64,000 nt of DNA from NCBI RefSeq assembly GCF_009497655.1, contig NZ_CP023317.1:4121501-4185500 (forward strand), in the 5' to 3' direction. Shown piece by piece: positions 46,737 to 56,427 of this stretch. Origin of the DNA: Priestia megaterium (GTDB lineage: Bacteria; Bacillota; Bacilli; Bacillales; Bacillaceae_H). Within the stretch, counting starts at the first letter, position 1. Each line of letters opens with the position of its first letter. The translations under genes and the position numbers were made by a program. Under the pieces are notes generated by a model, which had not been told where the DNA came from, did not search any database, and saw only the letters and a program-made list of their open reading frames with translations.

Positions 46737-47405
46737 TCAAAATGCATCTAGTTTTACATGTTCATCAATGATTAAAGTTGGCTCTGTAGACTGTTGAATA
46801 TCTTCTACCGTATAGCCTTTCGCTACTTCGACAAGTTTTAGGCCTTCTGCCGTAATGTCAATGACCGCTCGATCTGTAATAATACGATCTACTACCCCTT
46901 TTCCTGTCAGAGGGAGGGTGCACTCACTTAAGATTTTAGGTTGGTCTTTTCTCGTCACATGTTCCATAATAACAATGATGCGCTGCGCTCCATGAACTAA
47001 ATCCATTGCACCGCCCATTCCTTTAATCATTTTTCCAGGAATCATCCAGTTAGCTAAGTCACCAGTTTTTGAGACTTCCATGCCTCCTAAAATCGCAATA
47101 TTAATATGCCCTCCGCGAATCATGCCAAACGATTCAGCACTGTCGAAGTAAGAAGCCCCTTTTGTCGCCGTTACGGTTTCTTTGCCTGCATTAATTAAAT
47201 CAGGATCTACTTCTCCTTCTTTCGGATATGGTCCAATGCCTAACAGACCGTTTTCGGACTGAAGCACAACCGTTTTATTATCTGAGATATGATTAGCCAC
47301 AAGCGTTGGAATACCAATTCCAAGGTTTACATAAAATCCGTCCAAAATTTCTTTTTCAGCACGTTTTGCAATTCGCTCTCTCACGTTCACGCCGTTTTCA
47401 ATCAT
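46737..47405 (-). CDS. scoB: 3-oxoacid CoA-transferase subunit B
   Basis: 222 aa. Transfers CoA from succinyl-CoA (or acetyl/butyryl-CoA) to acetoacetate. The catalytic glutamate is E51 in the SENG motif; [11 protein letters not shown] and [10 protein letters not shown] are conserved. It follows scoA by 20 bp. Sequence alone does not fix the CoA donor; the neighbouring HMG-CoA lyase and thiolase support an acetoacetate role. Confidence 0.92.
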   Translation of the reverse strand: MIENGVNVRERIAKRAEKEILDGFYVNLGIGIPTLVANHISDNKTVVLQSENGLLGIGPYPKEGEVDPDLINAGKETVTATKGASYFDSAESFGMIRGGHINIAILGGMEVSKTGDLANWMIPGKMIKGMGGAMDLVHGAQRIIVIMEHVTRKDQPKILSECTLPLTGKGVVDRIITDRAVIDITAEGLKLVEVAKGYTVEDIQQSTEPTLIIDEHVKLDAF

Positions 47406-47425
47406 GAAAAATCTCTCCCCTTTTG

Positions 47426-48115
47426 TTATTTTTGAACGGTTAAACGCTCAATACGTTTTTCTTGTTCACCAATAATTAACGATTGAACATATACACTAGG
47501 TGTGTGGATAATATTTGGATCAAGTGAACCTGTTGGATGAAGTTCCTCTACTTCTGCTATCGTCACTTTTCCTGCTGCTGCAATCATTGGGCTGAAATTG
47601 CGCGCTGTCTTGTTATACACTAAATTCCCCATATGATCGGCTTTCCAAGCTCTAACCAAACTAAAATCAGCTTTTAACGCCTCTTCTAGTAAATATTCTT
47701 TCCCATCAAACACACGAACTTCTTTTCCTTCAGCAATGGGTGTTCCCACTCCCGCTGGTGTATAAAATGCAGGTATGCCCGCTCCGCCGGCGCGAATCTT
47801 TTCAGCTAGCGTGCCTTGAGGTAGCAATTCTACTTCAATTTCTCCTGACAATACTTGTCTTTCAAACTCTTTATTTTCTCCCACGTAAGAGCCAATCATC
47901 TTTTTAATTTGTTTGTTTTTCAGAAGCAGTCCAAGTCCCCAGTCGTCTACGCCGCAGTTATTTGAAATTACGGTTAAATCTTTTACCCCTGTTTCAACTA
48001 ACGCTAAAATCAAATTCTCCGGAATTCCACATAAACCAAAACCACCGACCATCATCGTAGCACCGTCGTGAATATCTTTCACCGCTTCTTTAAACGACGT
48101 ATGTACTTGTTTCAT
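47426..48115 (-). CDS. scoA: 3-oxoacid CoA-transferase subunit A
   Basis: 229 aa, with [15 protein letters not shown] near residue 21 and [16 protein letters not shown] near 115, the CoA-transferase family I alpha-subunit signature. Partner of scoB. Preceded by a -10 element and a cre, so likely repressed by CcpA on preferred sugars. Confidence 0.92.
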   Translation of the reverse strand: MKQVHTSFKEAVKDIHDGATMMVGGFGLCGIPENLILALVETGVKDLTVISNNCGVDDWGLGLLLKNKQIKKMIGSYVGENKEFERQVLSGEIEVELLPQGTLAEKIRAGGAGIPAFYTPAGVGTPIAEGKEVRVFDGKEYLLEEALKADFSLVRAWKADHMGNLVYNKTARNFSPMIAAAGKVTIAEVEELHPTGSLDPNIIHTPSVYVQSLIIGEQEKRIERLTVQK

Positions 48116-48139
48116 ACATAACCACCCCTTCGTTATTTT

Positions 48140-48164
48140 TGAAAACGCTTTCTAATCTATTATA
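48140..48164 (-). promoter_or_regulatory. scoAB promoter -10 and cre site
   Basis: Minus-strand TATAAT at 48159-48164 (with a weak TTTAAA -35 at 48182-48187). TGAAAACGCTTTCT (plus strand 48140-48153) matches cre at 13 of 14 positions and begins 5 bp past the -10, a position typical for CcpA repression. Confidence 0.7.
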
Positions 48165-48265
48165 AAAGATTTTTATTTCTTTTTAAATATATATATAACT
48201 AAAAATTATAATTTAATCATTTTTTTGTCAAAAAAGTTATATTAGTAGACAAAATTCAAAGAAAA

Positions 48266-48314
48266 ACAAAAACGCCACGAGTTCCAAAGCAGTATGTTTG
48301 GAATCTGTGGCGTT
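48266..48314 (-). terminator. Second terminator downstream of the thiolase gene
   Basis: AACGCCAC..GTTCCAAA pairs with TTTGGAAT..GTGGCGTT (48271-48288 with 48297-48314) with small internal bulges. T-rich tail on the minus strand. Confidence 0.8.
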
Positions 48315-48316
48315 AT

Positions 48317-48348
48317 GATATAGCTTTAATGTTTGTTAAAGCTATATC
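48317..48348 (-). terminator. First hairpin downstream of the thiolase gene
   Basis: GATATAGCTTTAA (48317-48329) and its perfect complement (48336-48348), immediately after the thiolase stop. No T run follows, so it may be a stabilising hairpin rather than a terminator. Confidence 0.55.
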
Positions 48349-48353
48349 AAAAA

Positions 48354-49541
48354 TTAAGGACGTTCAACGATTGTTGCAACACCTTGGCCTCCGCCAATAC
48401 ATAACGTTGCTAAACCAAGTTTTGCGTCGCGTTTTTGCATTTCATGAATAAGTGAAACTAGGACACGTGTACCACTTGCACCAATAGGATGTCCAAGCGC
48501 AATTGCTCCACCGTTTACATTTAAAATATCATGGTTAAATTGAAGTTCACGATCCACAGCGATTGACTGTGCAGCGAATGCTTCGTTTGCTTCTACTAAT
48601 TGAACATCTTCTAATGAAACAGCAGCTCTTTCAAGCGCCTTTTTCACTGCGCTTACAGGACCGATTCCCATAATGCTTGGGTCTACTCCAGCAGTTGCAT
48701 TAGCTTTAATAGACACTAATGGTGTTAGGCCTAACTCGTCTGCTTTTTTACGGCTCATTACCACTACTGCAGCTGCACCGTCATTGATACCAGATGCATT
48801 ACCAGCTGTTACTGAACCGTCTTTTTTGAAAGCTGGACGTAGCTTTCCTAGACTTTCAGCCGTTGTGCCTGCGCGTGGGAACTCATCTTGTTCAAAAATT
48901 GTTACTTGGCCTTTTCTTCCAGGCACTTCTACTGGCACAATTTCATCTGCGAAACGGCCAGATTGAATAGCTGCTTCTGCTTTTTGCTGACTTGAAGCTG
49001 CAAATGCATCTTGTTCGTCGCGAGTAATTTCATATTTATCACACAGGTTTTCAGCTGTAACGCCCATATGGTAGTCGTTAAATGCACACCATAATCCATC
49101 TTGGATCATGCTGTCGACTACTTTTTGATCGCCCATTTTAAACCCGTTGCGTGCATTTTTTAATAGGTATGGTGCTTGGCTCATGTTTTCCATTCCACCA
49201 GCAACAATCACATCAGCATCCCCAGCAAGAATCGCCTGTGTAGCGAGATGTACTGCTTTTAGTCCTGATCCGCATACTTTATTGATGGTTAATGCTGAAA
49301 CAGTTTCAGGTAACCCTGCTGCTAAAGTTGCTTGTCGTGCTGGATTTTGTCCTAAACCTGCTTGTAAGACATTTCCCATAATAACTTCATCTACTTCGTT
49401 TGCTGATACCCCTGCTTTGTTTAAAGCTTCTTTAATTACAGTACCACCTAAAGTTGTTGCGGATACATTTTGTAAGCTTCCCCCAAAGCTGCCGATTGCT
49501 GTACGTACAGCGCTTACAATGACTACTTCTGTTTGACCCAT
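48354..49541 (-). CDS. Acetyl-CoA C-acetyltransferase (thiolase)
   Basis: 395-aa degradative/biosynthetic thiolase. Nucleophile C90 is in [20 protein letters not shown] holds the His, and CIGGGQG the second Cys. In this setting it would cleave acetoacetyl-CoA from ScoAB to two acetyl-CoA. The gene has its own AAGGAG site and terminators, so it is a separate unit from scoAB. Resembles MmgA/AtoB-type enzymes; I cannot pick a symbol with confidence. Confidence 0.92.
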   Translation of the reverse strand: MGQTEVVIVSAVRTAIGSFGGSLQNVSATTLGGTVIKEALNKAGVSANEVDEVIMGNVLQAGLGQNPARQATLAAGLPETVSALTINKVCGSGLKAVHLATQAILAGDADVIVAGGMENMSQAPYLLKNARNGFKMGDQKVVDSMIQDGLWCAFNDYHMGVTAENLCDKYEITRDEQDAFAASSQQKAEAAIQSGRFADEIVPVEVPGRKGQVTIFEQDEFPRAGTTAESLGKLRPAFKKDGSVTAGNASGINDGAAAVVVMSRKKADELGLTPLVSIKANATAGVDPSIMGIGPVSAVKKALERAAVSLEDVQLVEANEAFAAQSIAVDRELQFNHDILNVNGGAIALGHPIGASGTRVLVSLIHEMQKRDAKLGLATLCIGGGQGVATIVERP

Positions 49542-49649
49542 GTCGAAAACCTCTCCTTACTGTTTGATTACTGTGATTAACTGTCACTTGTATTAATTTC
49601 GACATCGCTTGCGAAATTCCTCTTTTTTTGTAAAAATTTATAATTTTTA

Positions 49650-49698
49650 TTGAATTTTAATTTTTTAGAATTAAAATAAATATTAGTAAGCGTTTACA
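49650..49698 (+). promoter_or_regulatory. HMG-CoA lyase promoter with cre
   Basis: TTGAAT (49650-49655), 16 bp, TAAAAT (49672-49677). A cre (minus strand TGTAAACGCTTACT, 13 of 14 matches) at 49685-49698 starts 7 bp past the -10, the same geometry as at scoAB. Confidence 0.65.
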
Positions 49699-49718
49699 TT
49701 GTGGGAGGAGAGCGGTTT

Positions 49719-50615
49719 ATGGGATTTCCTGAAAAAGTAACAATTATAGAAGTTGGTCCACGAGATGGACTTCAAAATGAAAAAAATTTTGTTCCAACTG
49801 ATAAAAAAATTAATTTTATCAAAAAATTAAAAGAAGCTGGACTATCTGAAATCGAAATTACATCCTTTGTTTCTCCAAAATGGGTTCCTCAAATGAAAGA
49901 TGCTTCTACTATTGCACCTATATTCCAGCCTGATACATGCCGAAACATTGTACTGGTGCCGAATCAAAAAGGCTTGGAAAAGGCACTGCAAGCTGATTGC
50001 CGCTCGGTTGCGCTTTTTATTGGCGTAAGCGATACTTTTAATCAAAAAAATATTAACAAAAACACCGAAGAAGCTGTCCAAACGCTGCTTCCTCTCATTC
50101 AGCAGCTTAAGCAGCAAGAATGTTTTATTCGCACCTGCATTTCCACCGCCTTTTATTGCCCATATGAAGGAAAAATAAATGAACGTGACGTGCTGAGCCT
50201 TTGCGAAAGCTTTGTGGAAGCTGGAGTAGATGAGCTAAGCGTTGCCGATACAATTGGCATGGCAAATCCTAAAGATGTATTTTCACTTTTCCCGAAATTA
50301 AAACAAAGTTTCCCCCACACGCTACTTGCTGCGCACTTTCACGATACGAGAGGATTGGCTATTGCCAATATCTATGCAGCTCTGCAAGCCGGTATTAACA
50401 GGTTCGATTCATCCGCTGGCGGGCTAGGAGGATGTCCATTTGCTAAGGGAGCAACGGGAAACGTAGCTACCGAAGATCTTGTCTTTATGCTTCATGAAAT
50501 GGGTATTTCCACTTCTATTAATGAAGAAAAGCTGCTCGAAGCGGTCGATTTTATCGCTCCTTACATTTCAAGACCGATTGAAAGCAAGCAATACTCTTTA
50601 TTTGCACAGCGTTAA
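49719..50615 (+). CDS. Hydroxymethylglutaryl-CoA lyase
   Basis: 298 aa. Cleaves HMG-CoA to acetoacetate and acetyl-CoA, the last step of leucine breakdown. EVGPRDGLQNE at residues 11-21 contains the catalytic Arg and metal Asp. HFHDTRG supplies metal His residues, and GGLGGCPFAKGATGN has the essential Cys. The ATG at 49719 has GGGAGGAG at 8 nt. Divergent from the thiolase gene. Confidence 0.93.
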   Translation: MGFPEKVTIIEVGPRDGLQNEKNFVPTDKKINFIKKLKEAGLSEIEITSFVSPKWVPQMKDASTIAPIFQPDTCRNIVLVPNQKGLEKALQADCRSVALFIGVSDTFNQKNINKNTEEAVQTLLPLIQQLKQQECFIRTCISTAFYCPYEGKINERDVLSLCESFVEAGVDELSVADTIGMANPKDVFSLFPKLKQSFPHTLLAAHFHDTRGLAIANIYAALQAGINRFDSSAGGLGGCPFAKGATGNVATEDLVFMLHEMGISTSINEEKLLEAVDFIAPYISRPIESKQYSLFAQR

Positions 50616-50683
50616 AAATTAGGTTTTTATGAGAGCGATGCTATAATAACTAATAGCTATATTAACAAAAGGAGCCGCTAATC

Positions 50684-51595
50684 ATGAAAAAATGGCTATT
50701 ATTAGTAGGAAGCGTTCTCGGAGCATTTGCCGCTCTTGGCATCTTTTTTACAAATCAAATGATGTACATCCGTAAAAAGACCGACAAAGTTATTATTGAC
50801 CGCGATACGGAAGATGGCTTTTATGATGAGAAAGTCTATAGCACTCTTCCTAAAGAAGCATTTGTACTTCCTTCTTCTCTAGGCTATAACATAGCTGGAA
50901 CCGTTATTAAACAACACGATAACAACCGATTTATGATTCTTTCGCATGGAGTCACAGTTCATTCACTGAATTCTATGAAATATGCTCGGCTTTTTCTGAA
51001 GCTTGGATGGAACGTCGTTCTTTATGATCATCGCCGTCACGGCAAGTCTGAAGGGAAAACAACGAGCTACGGCTATTATGAAAAGCTGGACCTTCAATCT
51101 GTTGTTCACTGGGTAAAAGAACAATTCGGTTCAACTATTTCCCTTGGGATTCACGGGGAGTCTATGGGAGCTGCGACCACTCTTTTATATGCTGGAATGG
51201 AAGACGGAGCTGATTTTTATATTGTCGACTGCCCTTTTTCAGACTTGGAAGAACTTCTTGCCTATCGCTTAAAACAAGATTTTCACCTGCCCAAACAGCT
51301 TGTGATGCCAGCAGCCAATATTATTTTAAAATGGCGAGAAGGCTATTCATTTAAAGACGTATCCCCCATTTCAGTCGTAGATCAAATCAAACATCCTGTT
51401 CTGTTTATCCATAGTAAAGAAGATGACTATATTCTTCCTAAAATGACGGAGCAGCTGCATGCAAAAAAAATGGGTGCAAAACGGATGTATTTGGCACCTG
51501 TAGGCACTCATGCCCGCTCGTATGCTGATAATCCAGGGGAATATGAACAAGTTATTGAATCATTTTTAGAAAAAATACAAAAAGAAGCGCATTAA
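50684..51595 (+). CDS. yqkD: Membrane-anchored alpha/beta hydrolase YqkD
   Basis: 303 aa: an N-terminal membrane helix (residues 4-26), then a hydrolase fold with oxyanion-hole region ILSHGVTVH, nucleophile elbow HGESMGAAT, acid in HSKEDDYI and base in PVGTHARSY. Serine hydrolase of unknown substrate. Conserved yqk cluster member. Confidence 0.88.
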   Translation: MKKWLLLVGSVLGAFAALGIFFTNQMMYIRKKTDKVIIDRDTEDGFYDEKVYSTLPKEAFVLPSSLGYNIAGTVIKQHDNNRFMILSHGVTVHSLNSMKYARLFLKLGWNVVLYDHRRHGKSEGKTTSYGYYEKLDLQSVVHWVKEQFGSTISLGIHGESMGAATTLLYAGMEDGADFYIVDCPFSDLEELLAYRLKQDFHLPKQLVMPAANIILKWREGYSFKDVSPISVVDQIKHPVLFIHSKEDDYILPKMTEQLHAKKMGAKRMYLAPVGTHARSYADNPGEYEQVIESFLEKIQKEAH

Positions 51596-51607
51596 AGCGC
51601 TTCTTTT
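51580..51607. terminator. Bidirectional terminator between yqkD and yqkB
   Basis: AAAAGAAGCGC pairs with GCGCTTCTTTT around a 6-nt loop. Confidence 0.87.
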
Positions 51608-51930
51608 GTTTTATCGATGAATGACATGCGCGGATTTAAAATTTGAGAAGGACATTTTAGCATAAACGCATATGCACTTTCATTGTAGTCAACCGTCATA
51701 TTATCATCTAGAAATACTTGCTTTGTTTTTTCGACAAGAACGGGAACAAAATTCGTCTCGATGGTCACATCATCGCTCTCTTTTTCATCAACAATCCATA
51801 GCGTCGTTACACCGCTCACCACACAGCCGCATCCATCCGTATCGTATTTCAATTTTAAATATAGTGAAGAATCTTTTCCGTACTTTTCTTGTATTTTTGT
51901 TATTGCTTTATCTGTAAAGGTAATATTCAT
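51592..51930 (-). CDS. yqkB: HesB/IscA-like protein YqkB
   Basis: 112 aa of the iron-sulfur biogenesis (HesB-like) fold. The cysteines are in DTDGCGCVVSG, with another in LKCPSQ; the strict IscA C-terminal CxC is not present, so it is a divergent family member. Function unproven. Confidence 0.82.
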   Translation of the reverse strand: MNITFTDKAITKIQEKYGKDSSLYLKLKYDTDGCGCVVSGVTTLWIVDEKESDDVTIETNFVPVLVEKTKQVFLDDNMTVDYNESAYAFMLKCPSQILNPRMSFIDKTKEAL

Positions 51931-52060
51931 TTTCCTTTAACTCCTTTTAAACTAATTGTATAAACAAACGAAAATTGCTTATATAATGAGTATAATACAC
52001 ATCTTGCTTTCATTAAACTCTGGCGCTTCATATAGGTGTGTACAAAAAGGAGGTTTTTCT

Positions 52061-52276
52061 ATGTCAAAAGTACAAATTAAAGTAATGGATAACGGTTCTT
52101 TCCGTGTCACTGGAGACGTTGAATTAATTGATGCAGACGGCAATAAATTTGAAACAAAGCCGACATTTTCACTATGCCGATGTGGCCAGTCGCAAAAGAT
52201 GCCCTTTTGCGACGGAAATCATAAAGGAAAATTCGACTCTTGTGTGCGCGCTGCAAAAGTTTTAGACGAGCAGTAG
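52061..52276 (+). CDS. CDGSH iron-sulfur domain protein
   Basis: 71 aa. The C-terminal half carries the [2Fe-2S] motif with C39, C41, C50 and H54 (CRCGQSQKMPFCDGNH). The start at 52061 follows AAAGGAGG; the longer upstream frame has no site. Small redox or cluster-transfer protein; not part of the B. subtilis yqk-yqj order as I remember it. Confidence 0.9.
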   Translation: MSKVQIKVMDNGSFRVTGDVELIDADGNKFETKPTFSLCRCGQSQKMPFCDGNHKGKFDSCVRAAKVLDEQ

Positions 52277-52328
52277 ATTCATAGAAATACAGCTTTACTG
52301 AACGAAAGCATTAACGAAAAACATTGAT

Positions 52329-52356
52329 AACCTGTGATTAAAGCACAGGTTATTTT
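52329..52356. terminator. Terminator between the CDGSH gene and yqjQ
   Basis: AACCTGTG pairs with CACAGGTT around a 7-nt loop, followed by ATTTTC; shared by convergent genes. Confidence 0.7.
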
Positions 52357-53144
52357 CTATTAAACGCATCCCCTGCCAATTTTTCTACGAGCCCCGGGGC
52401 AAGCTGATACACCTTCGAACCCATGTTCATCCACTTAGGCAAGTTGACTTCTCGTTTTGATTTCCCAATAATATTGACCGTTTTTTCAGCTACGTATTGA
52501 GGTTTTAACATAAACTTTTCTACACTTTTTTCATAGTTTCCTGACTGATCCGCTATTGAAAAAAAGTTGGTTTGAATAGGACCTGGATTCACTGCGGTTA
52601 CATAGATATCCGTTTTTGCTAATTCCATTCGCAGGCTGTTGGTAAACCCTAGCACGGCATGTTTAGAAGCTGAATAGCCACTGGATTTAGGCGTTGCCAG
52701 TTTGCCTGCTTGAGAAGCAATGTTAATAATATGTCCTTTGTTTTCTTTTAGCATATAAGCTAAAATTTCTTGTGTACATGCAATTAATCCAATAACATTG
52801 ACTTGAAACATTGATGCAATTGTCGAAATGGATGCTTCTTTCACTTCTTCAAATACACCAAAGCCTGCATTATTAATCAGCACATCAACACGCTTAATTT
52901 CACTTATCATTTTCTGAACAACACTTCTGACTTCCTCTACGTTCGCTACGTCAGCTTTATATATGTAAGAGGTAATCCCATACTTTTGATTAATTTGCTC
53001 AGCTACTCGCTGCAGCTTTTCTTCTGTACGTGCAAGTAAAACGGGGACGCCCCCTCTTTTGGCCACTTCATAAGCTAAATGTTCTCCAAGACCTCCTGAA
53101 GCGCCTGTAATCACGACATGTTGGTTCTTTAACGAGGATTTCAA
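52350..53144 (-). CDS. yqjQ: Short-chain dehydrogenase YqjQ
   Basis: 264 aa. Rossmann nucleotide loop TGASGGLGEHLA, NNAG structural motif, catalytic Ser in NIASQAGK and YxxxK in YSASK. TTG 53142-53144 with AAAGGTG upstream is the best start; frames extending to 53177 would overlap yqjP. Substrate unknown. Confidence 0.85.
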   Translation of the reverse strand: MKSSLKNQHVVITGASGGLGEHLAYEVAKRGGVPVLLARTEEKLQRVAEQINQKYGITSYIYKADVANVEEVRSVVQKMISEIKRVDVLINNAGFGVFEEVKEASISTIASMFQVNVIGLIACTQEILAYMLKENKGHIINIASQAGKLATPKSSGYSASKHAVLGFTNSLRMELAKTDIYVTAVNPGPIQTNFFSIADQSGNYEKSVEKFMLKPQYVAEKTVNIIGKSKREVNLPKWMNMGSKVYQLAPGLVEKLAGDAFNRK

Positions 53145-53167
53145 ATATAACACACCTTTTTTGTAAG

Positions 53168-54124
53168 TTAAGAGCACACAGAATAAATAAGCGTACTTTC
53201 CTTTTCATGTGTACTGATTTTATTTGCATCTTCTAAAAAATCGAGCTGACCAATTGTTTCAGAAAGAGTTAGCCCTAGTTCTTTTTCATAAATAGTAGGA
53301 AATAGCTGTTTGCAAATATCAAACGCTGTTTGAGGGCGTTCTTTTATCATGCTAAGCACTTTATCCGCTCGGTCGCTTTGCTTTTGTAACCTCTCTTGTA
53401 CAAGTTCACGGACATGTAATACTTCATCTCCATGACCTGTATAGATACAGCTTATCTCTAAGTCAAGCAGACGTCTTAACGAATGATTATATTGAAGAAG
53501 CGTTTTAGGCCGCTCGCCGCTTGGTTTCATAGGAGGTTCAATAAGCGGATTAGATGAAATATGCTTTAACAGCAAATCTCCTCCAATCATAACCGCTGTT
53601 TTTTCATTGTATAATGCAATATGGCTTTGAGCATGACCGGGCACTTCAAGCACTTTCCAACTCTCTAGGCCCGGAATGTAATCTCCTTCCTGCACAGAAG
53701 TCGTAAGAGAACGGTGACATGAATACTTCATTGATGCTTTTAAACGTTTTAAATAGGGGCGAAATCTTTCATCTACGCCCGCTTTCATAAAGTGATCTTC
53801 AAAAAACGCATCGTACCACTCAAAAAAATCCGGATTCTGAGAGATCCAAGGCTGATTTTTCGCATGACCGACTATGGCGATATCTTTATCAAAAAAATCA
53901 AGCATTCCTACGTGATCAGGATGGTGATGAGTTAGGACAACTTGTTTAATATCATCTGGTTTTAATCCTATTTCATTAAGCTTTTCTTTAAATACAGACC
54001 ACGCTGCCTCCGTTTTAATACCAGCATCGATTAGCGTAACGGTCTGACCTTTTATAACAAAAACATTCACATCTCCTACCGCAAAAGGAGTAGGCAGCAC
54101 AATTTTATACAATTGCTCATTCAT
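53168..54124 (-). CDS. yqjP: Metallo-beta-lactamase-fold hydrolase YqjP
   Basis: 318 aa. The HxHxDH metal motif is THHHPDH (66-71), with further ligands in PGHAQSH and TGHGDE. A C-terminal helical domain of about 90 residues follows, as in LACTB2-like hydrolases. Co-oriented with yqjQ, likely one operon. Substrate unknown. Confidence 0.87.
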   Translation of the reverse strand: MNEQLYKIVLPTPFAVGDVNVFVIKGQTVTLIDAGIKTEAAWSVFKEKLNEIGLKPDDIKQVVLTHHHPDHVGMLDFFDKDIAIVGHAKNQPWISQNPDFFEWYDAFFEDHFMKAGVDERFRPYLKRLKASMKYSCHRSLTTSVQEGDYIPGLESWKVLEVPGHAQSHIALYNEKTAVMIGGDLLLKHISSNPLIEPPMKPSGERPKTLLQYNHSLRRLLDLEISCIYTGHGDEVLHVRELVQERLQKQSDRADKVLSMIKERPQTAFDICKQLFPTIYEKELGLTLSETIGQLDFLEDANKISTHEKESTLIYSVCS

Positions 54125-54330
54125 CTGTATTTTTGCTCCTTTACCATCGCATTTTCTTTTAAGTTTACACGATTTCCCCCCTTATTTATACAATTGCTTT
54201 CGTTTTCTGAAAATTACATTGACATCCCTCTCTTTTTCATTGCATAATGACAGAAATATAGTGAAGTTTTATTCATATCTTTAGATAACTATGCATTTTA
54301 TAAAGAAGAGATACACAAACACAAACCTTT

Positions 54331-54358
54331 AACAGATACTGAAATTTCAGTATCTGTT
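54331..54358. promoter_or_regulatory. Perfect 28-bp palindrome upstream of proI
   Basis: AACAGATACTGAAA followed directly by its exact reverse complement, ending 34 bp before the proI start codon. It could be an operator or an RNA hairpin (only four T residues follow). No T-box sequence is present. Confidence 0.75.
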
Positions 54359-54392
54359 TTCATTGGATAGCAAATGACTGGAGGAAATTTTA

Positions 54393-55241
54393 ATGAAAAC
54401 GGATTTAAACATCGCCTTTATTGGAGCTGGATCAATGGCTGAAGCCATGATCTCAGGGCTGCTGTCAGATAAAAAGCTTCGCCCCAATCAAATCACCGTA
54501 ACAAATCATAGCAGCGATAAAAGACTTCACGAACTTCGAAACGCCTATGGAATTAACATTACGCGTAATCATGCCTTGTTAATAGAAAAAAGCGATATCG
54601 TCATGCTTGCTATTAAACCAAAAGACGTAGCCGAAAGCATCAATACGATTAAGTCCTATATTCGTCCCCATCACCTCGTTCTCTCTGTTTTAGCGGGTGT
54701 ATCGACTGCCACAATTGTAAACTTGTTTGACCAAGAAGTAGCGGTTGTAAGAGCTATGCCAAATACATCTGCTTCTATTGGATTATCGGCTACAGCCATT
54801 GCACCCGGGAAGTTTGCTACAGCGGAGCATATGAACGTTACTACTGCTTTATTTGAAACGATTGGTACGGTTACAACTGTAGAGGAAGAGCAGCTTCACG
54901 CTGTAACAGGACTATCTGGAAGCGGCCCAGCGTATGTCTATTATCTAGTAGAAGCAATGGAAAAAGCAGCTGAAAAACAAGGCTTGGATACGTCAGTGTC
55001 AAATGAACTAATTCTTCAAACGCTTATCGGTGCTGCAGAAATGCTGAAACAGTCACCTAAAACACCGGCCGTACTTCGAAAAGAAGTTATGAGTCCTGGC
55101 GGTACAACAGAAGCAGGTATCGAACAGCTTATTTCTCATAACTTCCAAGAAGCGATGATGCAGTGTATTGAACAAGCTACCATTCGCTCTAAATATTTAG
55201 GAGATACGATTGACGAAAAAATCTCGAGTAAACGTTCGTAA
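54393..55241 (+). CDS. proI: Pyrroline-5-carboxylate reductase ProI
   Basis: 282 aa. Final step of proline synthesis. The NADPH loop FIGAGSMAEAMI is at residues 10-21; VVRAMPNTSASIG and the C-terminal signature GSGPAYVYYLVEAM and SPGGTTEAGI are complete. AAATGACTGGAGG precedes the ATG. Monocistronic with a terminator. Confidence 0.94.
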   Translation: MKTDLNIAFIGAGSMAEAMISGLLSDKKLRPNQITVTNHSSDKRLHELRNAYGINITRNHALLIEKSDIVMLAIKPKDVAESINTIKSYIRPHHLVLSVLAGVSTATIVNLFDQEVAVVRAMPNTSASIGLSATAIAPGKFATAEHMNVTTALFETIGTVTTVEEEQLHAVTGLSGSGPAYVYYLVEAMEKAAEKQGLDTSVSNELILQTLIGAAEMLKQSPKTPAVLRKEVMSPGGTTEAGIEQLISHNFQEAMMQCIEQATIRSKYLGDTIDEKISSKRS

Positions 55242-55247
55242 AGGTTC

Positions 55248-55280
55248 ACCTCTTTCTAAAAAAAGAAAGAGGTTTTTTTT
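55248..55280 (+). terminator. Terminator of proI
   Basis: ACCTCTTTC pairs with GAAAGAGGT, then a T8 run. Confidence 0.87.
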
Positions 55281-55379
55281 ATGATTAAAAATGGATAAGC
55301 AGATTATGTGAAAGATATTTCAATGCGGTGATATAATAACTTTTGTTTAGAGTATCGAAATAATTGGAGGTTAAACCGA

Positions 55380-56396
55380 ATGACAACAAAACTATTTTCA
55401 CCTTATACAGTGAAAGACGTAACATTAAAAAACCGAATTGTAATGTCACCAATGTGCATGTATTCATGCGAAAAAGAAGACGGAGTAGTAACCGACTTTC
55501 ATATGGTTCACTACACAACTCGCGCGGTTGGACAAGTAGGTCTCATTATGGTTGAAGCCTCAGCTGTCGTCCCACAAGGTCGTATTTCAGCTCAAGACTT
55601 AGGGATTTGGAATGATGAGCAAAGAGATGGATTAACAAAACTTGTGACACAGCTAAAAGAAAACGGTGCAAAAACGGCCATTCAACTTGCACACGCAGGA
55701 CGTAAAGCAACTGTTGAAGGCGATATTTATGCTCCTTCTGCGATTGCTTTTGATGATAAAAGTAAAAAACCTGTGGAAATGACCACAGAACAAATTCATG
55801 AAACGATTTCTGCCTTTAAAGAAAGCGCTCGACGCTCAAAGGAAGCTGGATTTGATATTATCGAGCTTCACGCGGCACACGGTTATTTAGTACATCAATT
55901 CCTATCACCGCTAAGCAATAAACGCAGCGACGAATATGGCGGCAGCGCAGAAAACCGCTATCGTTTCTTAAAGGAAATTATTGACGCTGTGAAAACAGAG
56001 TGGGACGGTCCTTTATTTGTCCGTGTTTCTGCTTCTGACTATACAGAAGGCGGATTAACAGTCGATGATCACGTTGTATTTGCAAAATGGATGAAAGAAC
56101 AAGGCGTCGACTTAATTGACGTTAGTTCCGGTGCTCTTGTACATGCTCCAATTAACGTATACCCTGGCTATCAAGTTCCGTTTGCAGATAAAATTAAGCA
56201 GCAGGCAAATATTGATACAGGCGCAGTTGGATTAATTACAACTGGACGACAAGCTGAAGAGGTTTTACAAAGCGAACGCGCTGATTTAATTTTTGTTGCG
56301 CGCGAACTTCTGCGCGATCCGTACTTCCCGCGCACGGCGGCAAAAGAATTAAATGAAACACTTTCAGCACCCGTTCAGTACGAACGCGGATGGTAA
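55380..56396 (+). CDS. namA: NADPH dehydrogenase NamA (YqjM), Old Yellow Enzyme family
   Basis: 338-aa FMN ene-reductase. YqjM-class markers: C26 and Y28 in MSPMCMYS, the paired histidines in [16 protein letters not shown], and the C-terminal [13 protein letters not shown]. Induced by oxidative and xenobiotic stress in B. subtilis. Start follows GGAGG. Confidence 0.95.
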   Translation: MTTKLFSPYTVKDVTLKNRIVMSPMCMYSCEKEDGVVTDFHMVHYTTRAVGQVGLIMVEASAVVPQGRISAQDLGIWNDEQRDGLTKLVTQLKENGAKTAIQLAHAGRKATVEGDIYAPSAIAFDDKSKKPVEMTTEQIHETISAFKESARRSKEAGFDIIELHAAHGYLVHQFLSPLSNKRSDEYGGSAENRYRFLKEIIDAVKTEWDGPLFVRVSASDYTEGGLTVDDHVVFAKWMKEQGVDLIDVSSGALVHAPINVYPGYQVPFADKIKQQANIDTGAVGLITTGRQAEEVLQSERADLIFVARELLRDPYFPRTAAKELNETLSAPVQYERGW

Positions 56397-56427
56397 AAAA
56401 AGCCGAGGATATCCTCGGCTTTTTTTA
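56393..56427. terminator. Bidirectional terminator between namA and rnz
   Basis: A perfect stem of AAAAAAGCCGAGGAT and its complement. Confidence 0.9.

Noticed and set aside
48673-49536. Long plus-strand frames (97 and 129 aa) opposite the thiolase gene
   Set aside because: Antisense shadows of a well-defined thiolase; codon pattern belongs to the minus strand.
54178-54392. T-box riboswitch for proI
   Set aside because: The conserved antiterminator sequence TGGNACCGCG and specifier loop elements are absent; only a palindrome is present.
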